This document shows positions 1 to 6,903 of a stretch of DNA of 21,942 nucleotides, one piece after another. The notes below the pieces were generated by a model. It saw only the letters and a program-made list of their open reading frames with translations. It was not told the DNA's origin and searched no databases. Source of the DNA: Azoarcus sp. (GTDB taxonomy: Bacteria > Pseudomonadota > Gammaproteobacteria > Burkholderiales > Rhodocyclaceae); contig JAITCV010000240.1 of assembly GCA_031282905.1 (NCBI GenBank), forward strand, positions 1 to 21,942, read 5' to 3'. Both the position numbers and the translations under genes were made by a program. Position 1 is the first letter of the stretch. Each line of letters opens with the position of its first letter.

Positions 1-991
1 CGCCAGCGCGGTGCTGCCGGAAATCAATCTCCAGTTGTCGCCCTGGACAGTCGTCGCCCGGGAGAAAGGTTTCTTCAAGGAAGAATTCGACAAGATCGGC
101 ACCACCAAGATCACCTTGATCGCCTCGGGCTCGGCCGAACTGCTCGGCGCGGAAGCCGCGGCGGTCGGCGGCGGCGCCATCGCCATTGCCCAGCGCATGG
201 TCTATCCGGCAACGGTTCACCGCGCCAACGGACTTGATGCTGTCGTTATATGGATTTCCGAACCTTCCAACCGCTATCGCGCCCCGATCATCGCTCGTGT
301 CGACAACGACGCCATCAAGAGCGTCTCAGACCTCGACGGCAGGAAACTGGGCAGCAGCCGAATCAGTTGCTACTGGTCGTCGCCGTTCGAGACCTTGAAC
401 AAGGCCGGCATTCCGCTCGACTCCCGGCTCAAGCAGGGGCGGGTGCGCTACGAATCGATCGACAATCCGTCGGTCGCGGTCTCGGCGGTACTTTCGGGCG
501 CGGTCGACGCCACGGCCGGGCACCTGGCCGCGGGCCAGTTCACCGGGCCGTGGCTGTCCGGAAAACTCAAGGTCGTCGCCCGTTCGGGGGATGATGATGT
601 TTACGTCAATTACGGCGGCAGGGTGACCTATTTCGCGCGGCGCGATTTCGCCGAAAAATATCCGGCCGTGGTCAAGGCTTTCCTCGCCGCGCGTGAACGC
701 ACCCGCGAATGGGCCTATGACCACGTCGATGAAGCGGCGCAGATCATCGCCAAACAGACTCGCGTGCCGCTTGAAGTCGCCAAATTCCAGATCACCCATC
801 TGGGGCAATGGGAATTCATGGCGGGCGAACCCAATGCCGAGCGCGCCCGCAATGCAATCCGCCAATTCCAGAAATGGTATATCGACAATGGCGACGATAT
901 CCTGGTCGATCATCACCTGACCGAGGCGCAAATCGTTTCGTTTATCGATGGGCGCTTTTTCGTCGGCGGCGAATATTCAATCTACCGTTAG
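1..991 (+). CDS. ABC transporter substrate-binding protein, SsuA/TauA/NMT1-like, 5' truncated
   Basis: This is the periplasmic binding component of an ABC importer, probably for a sulfonate or similar organosulfur compound. The reading frame is open to the window edge, so the true start and signal peptide lie upstream; the GTG at 11 is internal. Visible family features are an early segment with PWTVVAREKGFFKEE, a Gly/Ala-rich ligand-loop segment (SGSAELLGAEAAAVGGG), a DLDGRKLG segment and a C-terminal helical lobe with the FAEKYPAVVKAFL pattern common in SsuA/NMT1-like proteins. It is followed by a permease, an ATPase and a flavin monooxygenase on the same strand, which supports a sulfur-source role. 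The exact ligand cannot be read from the sequence. The family call is firm; the substrate is inferred. Confidence 0.85.
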   Translation, partial: ASAVLPEINLQLSPWTVVAREKGFFKEEFDKIGTTKITLIASGSAELLGAEAAAVGGGAIAIAQRMVYPATVHRANGLDAVVIWISEPSNRYRAPIIARVDNDAIKSVSDLDGRKLGSSRISCYWSSPFETLNKAGIPLDSRLKQGRVRYESIDNPSVAVSAVLSGAVDATAGHLAAGQFTGPWLSGKLKVVARSGDDDVYVNYGGRVTYFARRDFAEKYPAVVKAFLAARERTREWAYDHVDEAAQIIAKQTRVPLEVAKFQITHLGQWEFMAGEPNAERARNAIRQFQKWYIDNGDDILVDHHLTEAQIVSFIDGRFFVGGEYSIYR

Positions 992-999
992 CATTCAGG

Positions 1000-1047
1000 G
1001 GACAGATACGGGAAACAGATTGGGCGGAGACGGTCTGTTTCCTGTCC
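1000..1047. repeat. REP-like inverted repeat (GGGGACAG family) between binding protein and permease genes
   Basis: GGAAACAGA (1011-1019) and TCTGTTTCC (1034-1042) form a perfect 9-bp inverted repeat. The arms extend as GGACA (1000-1004) against TGTCC (1043-1047) across a small bulge. The outer motif CAGGGGACAGATA recurs in the other orientation at 5732-5760. It sits in an intercistronic gap of a likely operon, so it could fold in the mRNA. Resemblance to REP elements linked to Y1 (RAYT) transposases is from general knowledge; no such transposase is in the window. Confidence 0.6.
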
Positions 1048-1071
1048 ACTGTTTCTCGATGGGAGATATCG

Positions 1072-1992
1072 GTGACAGTAAACACAGGAACCGTAGTTGC
1101 AGGAAGCGCGATATTGGATCCCTCCACAAACAGCGCGTTCAATCCGTCGGCCGCGCCCGCTGCGGCCACGCCAACGCTCACGCCCATATCGGATACCAGC
1201 GCAGCAAAACGGCCGCGCAACGCGAAAGGCTTTTTCCGTGGCGGCGGCTATATTGGCATCATCCTCCCCATCCTCATCATCGGGCTGTGGCATGAATCGG
1301 CGAATCGCGGCTGGGTCGACGCGGTTTTCCTGCCGCCGCCGCTTGAAGTCGTCAAGGAATCCTGGCTGATGCTCACCGAACAGGATTTGCTGCATGATTT
1401 CTGGATCAGCATTTCCATCGTCGGGCAGGCATTTGTTTACGGCAGCGTATTGGCAATTTCATTGGGGCTGGTCGCCGGACTGTCCCGCAAGGTGGAACTT
1501 TTCTTCGCCCCGACCCTGAACACGCTTCGTCATATCCCCAGTGTGGCGTGGCTGCCGCTCATCGTCTTGTGGCTGGGGTTGGGCGCGCCAGCAAAAATAC
1601 TCGTGCTCGCCAAATCGGTGTTTTTCCCGGTATTCCTGAATACCTTGCAGGCCATCCGTCACGTCGACAAAAACTATATCGAATTGTCGCGGGTACTCAC
1701 CCTGTCACGCTGGAAAATGGTGAAAAGAGTCATCCTGCCCGCGGTATTGCCAAGCATCGCGGTTTCCCTGCGCTATTCGGCTGGCCTTGCCTGGGCGCTG
1801 GTCGTCGTGGCGGAAGGGCTGAGCGGATTGGAAGGGCTGGGTTTCCTGATCTTTCGAGCCCAGGGTTTGTTGCTCACCAAGCAATTGCTGGTATGCATGA
1901 TCGCCATCGGTATGGTTGGATTCGTGATCGATCGTGGTTTGTATCTGCTGCAACGGCGGGTGACGCGCTGGAAAGTGGCGTTTGAAGGTTGA
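1072..1992 (+). CDS. ABC transporter permease, SsuC/TauC-like
   Basis: Inner-membrane permease of the importer, 306 aa from the GTG at 1072. That start has GGGAGAT five bases upstream; the same frame is open further 5' but overlaps the binding-protein gene. Residues 1-55 are an Ala/Pro/Thr/Ser-rich extension before the first membrane segment (about 58-75). Further hydrophobic segments lie near 114-136, 150-192, 232-250 and 270-291. The cytoplasmic coupling loop, equivalent to the EAA motif, is around 204-223 (ELSRVLTLSRWKMVKRVILP), followed by LPSIAVSLRYSAGLAWALVV, typical of the SsuC/TauC family. It lies between the binding protein and the ATPase gene. The family assignment is strong; the transported compound is not known. 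Confidence 0.9.
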   Translation: MTVNTGTVVAGSAILDPSTNSAFNPSAAPAAATPTLTPISDTSAAKRPRNAKGFFRGGGYIGIILPILIIGLWHESANRGWVDAVFLPPPLEVVKESWLMLTEQDLLHDFWISISIVGQAFVYGSVLAISLGLVAGLSRKVELFFAPTLNTLRHIPSVAWLPLIVLWLGLGAPAKILVLAKSVFFPVFLNTLQAIRHVDKNYIELSRVLTLSRWKMVKRVILPAVLPSIAVSLRYSAGLAWALVVVAEGLSGLEGLGFLIFRAQGLLLTKQLLVCMIAIGMVGFVIDRGLYLLQRRVTRWKVAFEG

Positions 1993-2033
1993 ATGATTTT
2001 TCCGAATGAGCTTTTCCTTCGCCAGAATCATTC
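1991..2033. repeat. 8-bp inverted repeat between permease and ATPase genes
   Basis: GAATGATT (1991-1998) and AATCATTC (2026-2033) are perfect inverted copies 27 bases apart, starting at the permease stop codon. They lie in the 80-bp gap before the ATPase. It could be an mRNA hairpin that tunes expression within the operon, but the arms are short and chance is possible. Confidence 0.3.
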
Positions 2034-2072
2034 CCGCAAGGTTTTGGAAATGAACTTCACAGGAAGATCATC

Positions 2073-2852
2073 ATGGCCGTACCCGGTCTGCTCGAAATCC
2101 GTAATGTCTCCAAATATTACAATATCCCCGAACGCCCGCTGCTCCAGGTACTCGACAACACAAGCTTTTGCGTGGAGCCGGGCGCATTCGTCTCCATCGT
2201 CGGACCGTCCGGTTGCGGCAAGTCGACTTTATTGCGGCTGATTCTCGGCCTGGACGATGATTACCAGGGCGATATCCTGCTTCATGGCGAACGCATCGTC
2301 GGCCCGAGCCTGTCACGGGGCATCGTATTTCAGGATCATCGCCTGCTCCCCTGGCTCACCCTGGAGCAAAACGTCGGCCTCGCCCTGGAAAACGTCAAGC
2401 GCCCCGCCCGTGACAAGGCAAAGACCGTGCGGGAACACATCGATCTGGTGGGCTTGCATGGCTTTGAGAAATCCTATCCTCACCAGCTTTCGGGCGGCAT
2501 GGCGCAGCGCGCGGCCATTGCCCGCGGCCTGGTCAACCGTCCCGAAATCCTGCTTCTCGATGAACCCTTCGGCGCGCTGGACGCGATCACCCGCATCCGC
2601 CTGCAAGCGGAGCTACAGCAAATCTGGCGGGTCGAGGGCATCAGCATGGTGCTGGTCACCCATGATGTGGAAGAAGCGATCTTTCTTTCCCACAAGATCA
2701 TCGTCATGAATGCCAATCCGGGCCGGATCGCAAGGGAAATACTTGTTGATTTGCCATCACCGCGCGATCGCGCAAGCAATGCGTTCAATGAGATTCGCCG
2801 GGAGGTTTTCTCTCTCATGGGAGAAAGCACTGTCCTGTCTTTGGCGGCGTGA
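2073..2852 (+). CDS. ABC transporter ATPase, SsuB/TauB-like
   Basis: Cytoplasmic ATPase that powers the importer, 259 aa, the usual length. The ATG at 2073 follows an AGGAAG ribosome site. All nucleotide-binding motifs are intact: Walker A GPSGCGKST (44-52), Q-loop Gln87 in FQDHRLLPW, signature LSGGMAQ (139-145), Walker B ILLLDEP (159-165) with the following FGALD D-loop, and switch His197 in VTHDVEEA. The DHRLLPW segment after the Q-loop is typical of the nitrate/sulfonate/taurine subgroup. It lies between the permease and the flavin monooxygenase, 19 bp from the latter, so the four genes probably form one transcript. Function is clear; substrate specificity depends on its partners. Confidence 0.93.
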   Translation: MAVPGLLEIRNVSKYYNIPERPLLQVLDNTSFCVEPGAFVSIVGPSGCGKSTLLRLILGLDDDYQGDILLHGERIVGPSLSRGIVFQDHRLLPWLTLEQNVGLALENVKRPARDKAKTVREHIDLVGLHGFEKSYPHQLSGGMAQRAAIARGLVNRPEILLLDEPFGALDAITRIRLQAELQQIWRVEGISMVLVTHDVEEAIFLSHKIIVMNANPGRIAREILVDLPSPRDRASNAFNEIRREVFSLMGESTVLSLAA

Positions 2853-2871
2853 GCCGTCGTTTATTCCTGGA

Positions 2872-4065
2872 ATGATGAACATGAGCAATCAATTGTTGAC
2901 GCCGGAGGCCGCGCTGGAGACAGCCCGCGGACTTGCCACTGAATTTGCGCGTACCGCGGTCGAGCGCGATGCGCGCGGGGGAATTCCCCAGGCCGAACGT
3001 GACGCCATCCGGCGCAGCGGCTTGCTGACTTTCGCAATTGGCAAGGAATTCGGCGGCTCCGGGGGGAGCTGGACGGATACGCTGGCAATCGTGCGCGAAT
3101 TCGCCCGCGTCGATAGTTCGATTGCCCACCTTTTCGCTTTTCATTATTACCAATTGGCCACGGTGCGTCTGTTCGGCAATACCCGGCAATGGCAGAATCT
3201 GCACCGCCAGACCGTCGAACAGGGCTGGTTCTGGGGAAATGCGCTCAATCTTCTCGATCACAGCGCCAGCGCGACCGCGCGCGCCGATGGCACTTATGAA
3301 TGGAACGGACGCAAGAGTTTCGCCACCGGAACAGCCGATGCCGATTACATCACCCTCACCGGAATCGATGATTCCGGCAAAACCCTGGTCGCCGCCATTC
3401 CGGCGCGGCGCGCAGGCATCAGCATCCTGGATGATTGGGACAACATCGGCCAGCGCCAGACCAGCAGCGGTACGGTTGTTTTCGACAAGGTGGTGGTTCA
3501 TGCCGATGAACTCCTGATCGATCCCGGTCCGTTTTCATCGCCTTTTGCCAGCGTGCGCGCCGTGATCGGCCAATTGGTATTCGCCAATCTGTTTCTCGGC
3601 ATTGCCGATGGCGCGTTCGATACGGCGCTGCATCACTTGCGCCAGAAAGAAAGCACGCCATGGTTTGAATCACTCGCCCCCAGCGCGCAGAAAGATCCTT
3701 TCGTGCTCCGTCATTTTGGCGAACTCCTGGTAAAACTCGAAGGCGCTCGCGCCCTCACCGAAAAAGCCAACACCCTGATCGACCCAGCATGGACAAAGGC
3801 CACGGCGCTGACTGCCGAAGAACGCGGCGAGTTCGCCGTCGCGGTGGCAAAGGCCAAGGTTGCGACCACGCAAACCGGGCTGGAAGTGGCGACACGGATT
3901 TTCGAGCCGCTTGGCGCGCGCGCAACCACGGCAAAACTCGGCTACGACCGTTATTGGCGCAATCTGCGCACCCAGACGCTGCACGATCCGGTGGATTACA
4001 AGATTCTCGAACTCGGCGACTGGATATTGAATGGGCAACTGCCACCGCCGTCGATGTATTCGTGA
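2872..4065 (+). CDS. Acyl-CoA-dehydrogenase-fold flavin monooxygenase, DszC/SfnB-like
   Basis: Probable cytoplasmic FMNH2-dependent monooxygenase of the DszC/SfnB group, whose members oxidise organosulfur compounds such as dibenzothiophene or alkyl sulfones using reduced flavin from a separate reductase. The protein is about 397 aa from ATG 2872; in-frame ATGs at 2875 and 2881 are alternatives and no strong ribosome site decides. Family features are AIGKEFGGSGG near the N-terminus, an all-helical N domain with FAFHYYQLATVRLFG, the beta-domain WNGRKSFATGTADADY, and the C-terminal signature RNLRTQTLHDPVDYK followed by LGDWILNG and a terminal SMYS. True acyl-CoA dehydrogenases lack this tail. 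Its place behind an SsuABC-like importer argues for desulfurisation of an imported compound. No flavin reductase gene is in the window. The exact substrate is unknown. Confidence 0.85.
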   Translation: MMNMSNQLLTPEAALETARGLATEFARTAVERDARGGIPQAERDAIRRSGLLTFAIGKEFGGSGGSWTDTLAIVREFARVDSSIAHLFAFHYYQLATVRLFGNTRQWQNLHRQTVEQGWFWGNALNLLDHSASATARADGTYEWNGRKSFATGTADADYITLTGIDDSGKTLVAAIPARRAGISILDDWDNIGQRQTSSGTVVFDKVVVHADELLIDPGPFSSPFASVRAVIGQLVFANLFLGIADGAFDTALHHLRQKESTPWFESLAPSAQKDPFVLRHFGELLVKLEGARALTEKANTLIDPAWTKATALTAEERGEFAVAVAKAKVATTQTGLEVATRIFEPLGARATTAKLGYDRYWRNLRTQTLHDPVDYKILELGDWILNGQLPPPSMYS

Positions 4066-4099
4066 TTCTTTTCGCGCCCGCCACGCCGCTGTTGCCACG

Positions 4100-4154
4100 C
4101 AGTTATCACACAGTTATCGCGTATTTACCACGCATTTACCACGCATTTACCAGT
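4100..4154. repeat. Five-unit 11-bp degenerate tandem repeat
   Basis: Consecutive 11-mers from 4100 are CAGTTATCACA, CAGTTATCGCG, TATTTACCACG, CATTTACCACG and CATTTACCAGT. Positions 2, 4, 5, 6 and 8 of the unit are invariant. It lies between two convergent genes, and the last unit contains the slyX stop codon and last Trp codon. No terminator hairpin is visible here. Confidence 0.75.
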
Positions 4155-4344
4155 GTGGCGGAATCTCGTCTTCCGGGCGCAACCGTGCCGCCGGTACATG
4201 GAATTGCCGCGCCAATTGCAGCATTTGCGCCTGCAACTGGTCGATCAGCCGTTGCTGCCGGTAAATGGCCTGGTTGAGCGCGTCGATCTGGTCTTCGGCC
4301 AACATCAAACGGGATTCGAGGCGCTCCAGACGCTCATCGCTCAT
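4147..4344 (-). CDS. slyX: SlyX family protein
   Basis: Small 65-aa protein of the SlyX family, whose biochemical role is not established. It is almost entirely one alpha-helical coiled coil with heptad-like hydrophobics (ERLERLESRLMLAEDQIDALN, then AIYRQQRLIDQLQAQMLQL) and ends in the family's short tail, here EDEIPPHW where PPHY is common. The ATG at 4344 overlaps the stop of the upstream ylqF as ATGA, so translation is probably coupled. Its stop codon lies inside an 11-bp tandem repeat, so the last residues may have been shaped by repeat expansion. Confidence 0.85.
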   Translation of the reverse strand: MSDERLERLESRLMLAEDQIDALNQAIYRQQRLIDQLQAQMLQLARQFHVPAARLRPEDEIPPHW

Positions 4345-5261
4345 TCCTGAATTTCCTCGTCCGCCGTGGCATCCGCCATTCTGGTCATGCTGGCCGCCAT
4401 TTCCGCCGCCAGCATGTTCTCCCGACTCTCCGGCGTCTCCAGGCTGATGCGGCCGAGCACGCCACTGCGGTAATCGGTGAGGAAAACATTGGCTGCCTTT
4501 TCCAGATCGAGCACGCCGCCTTTTTGCACGCAGCCACGATGACGGGCGATGATTTCGAGCAAGGCTTCGCCGTCGAGTCCCGCCGCGTCGATACGATAAC
4601 GGGCGGCAAGCAACGCGGGATAGCGCACCAGCAGGATGTCGCCCAGGCGCGCCGCGACTTCCTCGTCGATCACGGCGTTGCGGCCAATGGCATGGCTGGC
4701 GGCAAGCATGAAGCCATCGGCATCATGCTCGATCTTGGGCCACATCAGCCCGGGGGTATCGGTCAATGTCATGCCCGGCCCGAGATCGAGGGTCTGCTGG
4801 CCTTTCGTCACCGCCGGCTCATCGCCGACCTTGGCCACGCGGCGCTTGAGGAGCGCGTTCATCAAGGTGGATTTGCCGACGTTGGGAATGCCGGCCAGGA
4901 TCATGCGCAGCGGCTTGACGCCATCATCGCGGTGCGGCGCGAGCTGGCGGGCGAGCGCCGGAATGCGCGCCACTTCGCCCGGCTTCCTGGCTGAAATCGC
5001 CACCGCTCGCACGCCGGGGCGGGCGTTGTAAAACGCCATCCAGGCGCGGGTCGCGTCGGGATCGGCAAGGTCGGCTTTGTTGAGAAGCTTGAGACAGGGG
5101 CGGTTCCGGAAGCGGCGCAATTCATCGATCATCGGGTTGCTGCTGGCTTCGGGCAGGCGCGCATCGGTCACTTCGATGACAACATCAATCGCCGCAAGCG
5201 TCTCGGCGAGCTTGCGGCGCGCGGAATTCATATGGCCGGGAAACCACTGGACAGTGGGCAT
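4341..5261 (-). CDS. ylqF: Ribosome biogenesis GTPase YlqF/RbgA
   Basis: Circularly permuted GTPase of 306 aa, acting in late large-subunit ribosome assembly in characterised homologues. The motif order is permuted as expected: G4 NKAD (61-64), G5 SARK (90-93), then G1 GIPNVGKST (124-132), the switch I Thr in VTKGQQ (152) and G3 DTPG (168-171). The N-terminal WFPGHM (6-11) is the family hallmark. The ATG at 5261 gives a full N-terminus, though its ribosome site is weak. The gene is first in a two-gene unit with slyX, overlapping it by four bases. The assignment is firm. Confidence 0.93.
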   Translation of the reverse strand: MPTVQWFPGHMNSARRKLAETLAAIDVVIEVTDARLPEASSNPMIDELRRFRNRPCLKLLNKADLADPDATRAWMAFYNARPGVRAVAISARKPGEVARIPALARQLAPHRDDGVKPLRMILAGIPNVGKSTLMNALLKRRVAKVGDEPAVTKGQQTLDLGPGMTLTDTPGLMWPKIEHDADGFMLAASHAIGRNAVIDEEVAARLGDILLVRYPALLAARYRIDAAGLDGEALLEIIARHRGCVQKGGVLDLEKAANVFLTDYRSGVLGRISLETPESRENMLAAEMAASMTRMADATADEEIQE

Positions 5262-5457
5262 GGGGCGACGGTGACAGGCAAAAGGCTACATTATCCCACC
5301 AGCGGCTTCGCCTTGCGCCAGCACACGGCAAACTCACTTTGTACCTGGCAAAAAACTTGACAGCACACACGGCGGCTCTGTCCTCCGCCCGCAGCTTCCT
5401 GACATTCATTTTTCATCGACGGTGGCCCCGTTTGAGGAGCGGGTGCATTTTTGCAAC

Positions 5458-5600
5458 ATGCAGACCGACAGCATCAACCGATCGTCACGCCGAAGCCCGC
5501 CGCGCACGCGAAATCGGGCTGCTGCTGGCACAGGGCATTTTCGGCAAGCATGCATTCATATCCGGATCACAAGAAACTCACAGGACGAAAGCATGGATGG
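5458..5600 (+). pseudogene. Possible frameshifted small helical protein gene
   Basis: An ATG at 5458 begins MQTDSIN. The adjacent +1 frame, from about 5480, then reads DRHAEARRAREIGLLLAQG, a strongly amphipathic stretch of the kind seen in short unnamed proteobacterial proteins rich in Arg/Ala helices. Joining them needs one frameshift. No good ribosome site precedes the ATG (GAGGAG is about 20 bases away). This may be coincidence; no named family is claimed. Confidence 0.2.
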
Positions 5601-5731
5601 CGCGCGCTGTGAAACAACCCGACAAACCCCATGTCGGCAACGGGCATGTGGGGTTGGAGATGGAATTTGACGAGAAGCTTTTCCCCTCTTCGCACCTTTG
5701 AGGAGGCCAGCCATGCGACGCGCAGCGCCGG

Positions 5732-5760
5732 ATCTGTCCCCCTGACATCTGTCCCCTGAT
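5732..5760. repeat. GGGGACAG-type direct repeat pair
   Basis: Two close direct copies of ATCTGTCCCC(C)TGA lie 16 bases apart. The same motif occurs inverted at 997-1009 (CAGGGGACAGATA), pointing to a dispersed REP-like family in this genome. It lies about 40 bases before the prfB start. Confidence 0.55.
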
Positions 5761-5797
5761 ATCCTTGGCGCCCTCGTGCCCTTTACCGGAGTCCTCC

Positions 5798-6902
5798 ATG
5801 GAAGCAGAACGCCAGAACGCCATCGCCGAAAAACTTGCCGACCTCGACATGCGGGGGCAGGAATTACGGAGGTATCTTTGACTACGACACCAAGGCATCG
5901 AAACTCGAAGAAGTCAATCGCGCCCTGGAAGATCCGGCGGCGTGGAATGATGCCACGCGCGCCCAGGAACTTGGGCGGGAAAAGCGCCAACTCGAAGACG
6001 TGGTGCTCACCGTCAAACAGGTCACGGCCGATGCCGCGAGTCTGAAAGATCTGTTCGAACTCGCCGAAGCCGAAGAAGACGACAATACCTTCGAAGCAAT
6101 CGCCGCCGATCTCGACGACCTCGCGGCCACGATCGAACAACTCGAATTTCGCCGCATGTTTTCCCATCCAATGGATTTCGCGAACTGCTTCATCGAAATC
6201 CAGTCCGGCGCGGGCGGCACCGAAGCGCAGGATTGGGCCGGTATGCTGGAACGCATGTATCTGCGCTACGGCGAGAAAAAAGGCTATACCGTCGAATTGC
6301 TCGAAGAAACCGAAGGCGAGGTCGCGGGCATCAAGAACTGCACGATCAAATTTTCGGGAGAGTATGCCTATGGTTTTCTACGTACGGAAACCGGCATTCA
6401 CCGCCTGGTGCGCAAATCGCCATTCGACTCCAACGCTCGCCGCCATACCAGTTTCAGTTCGGTATTCGTCTATCCCGAAGTCGACGATTCGATCGAAATC
6501 GAAATCAACCCCGCCGATCTCAGAATCGACACTTTCCGCGCCTCGGGCGCGGGCGGTCAGCACATCAACAAAACCGATTCGGCGGTACGCATCACCCACA
6601 TTCCCACCAACACCGTGGTGCAATGCCAAAATGACCGTTCGCAGCACCGCAACAAGGACGAGGCCATGAAAATGCTGCGCGCGCGCCTCTATGAACTGGA
6701 ATTGCGCAAACGTCAGGCTGAACAGCAAAAACTCGAAGACGAAAAAAGCGATATCGGCTGGGGCCATCAAATCCGCTCCTATGTGCTCGACCAATCGCGC
6801 ATCAAGGATTTGCGCACCCACTACGAAGTCGGCAACACCCAGGCCGTGCTTGACGGCGATCTCGACGATTTCATCGCCGCCAGCCTGAAACAAGGAGTAT
6901 GA
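5798..6902 (+). CDS. prfB: Peptide chain release factor 2, with programmed +1 frameshift
   Basis: Release factor that reads UGA and UAA stop codons and triggers peptide release on the ribosome. Translation starts at ATG 5798, with GGAG six bases upstream, and runs 27 codons to CTT then TGA at 5879. A +1 shift skipping T5879 continues with GAC and gives 367 aa in all, close to the 365 of E. coli. The join restores the conserved sequence RRYL-DYDTKASKLEEVN. The stop-recognition tripeptide SPF is at 207-209 and the catalytic GGQ at 252-254. Residue 248, equivalent to E. coli position 246, is Ala, the common form rather than the K-12 Thr. One base separates its stop from the next ATG, so the following sulfhydrylase gene is probably cotranscribed. 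The frameshift makes the supply of RF2 self-regulating. Confidence 0.97.
5867..5882 (+). promoter_or_regulatory. Programmed +1 frameshift site of prfB
   Basis: The element reads CGGAGGTATCTTTGAC: an internal Shine-Dalgarno-like GGAGG (5868-5872), a three-base spacer, the slippery CTT (5876-5878), the in-frame TGA (5879-5881) and a C after it. This is the classical RF2 autoregulatory arrangement: low RF2 slows termination at this UGA and promotes the shift. E. coli has AGGGGG in place of CGGAGG. Confidence 0.96.
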
Positions 6903-6903
6903 G

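Larger units (their letters stand above)
5262..5797. other. 536-bp gene-poor gap between divergent ylqF and prfB
   Basis: No complete gene could be supported. The region holds a TTGACA hexamer at 5357-5362 without a good -10 partner, a possible broken small gene near 5458-5600, a weak AACCCCA/TGGGGTT hairpin near 5623-5655 and a GGGGACAG-type repeat at 5732-5760. The prfB ribosome site GGAG is at 5788-5791. Confidence 0.6.

Noticed and set aside
326..931. 201-codon open frame on the - strand
   Set aside because: It is opposite the binding-protein gene, which has clear family features; no start signal or domain.
808..1071. 5' extension of the permease frame
   Set aside because: It overlaps the binding-protein gene and is unlike any permease N-terminus; GTG 1072 has a good ribosome site.
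2710..2871. 5' extension of the monooxygenase frame
   Set aside because: It overlaps the ATPase gene; the family-like N-terminus begins at 2872 or shortly after.
4100..4154. Possible origin or DnaA-box cluster
   Set aside because: Units read TTATCACA or TTTACCAC rather than TTATCCACA, and no origin genes are nearby.
4100..4154. CRISPR array
   Set aside because: Units are 11 bp and directly adjacent, without spacers; no cas genes are present.
5357..5362. TTGACA as a promoter -35 box
   Set aside because: No acceptable -10 hexamer lies 16-18 bases downstream.
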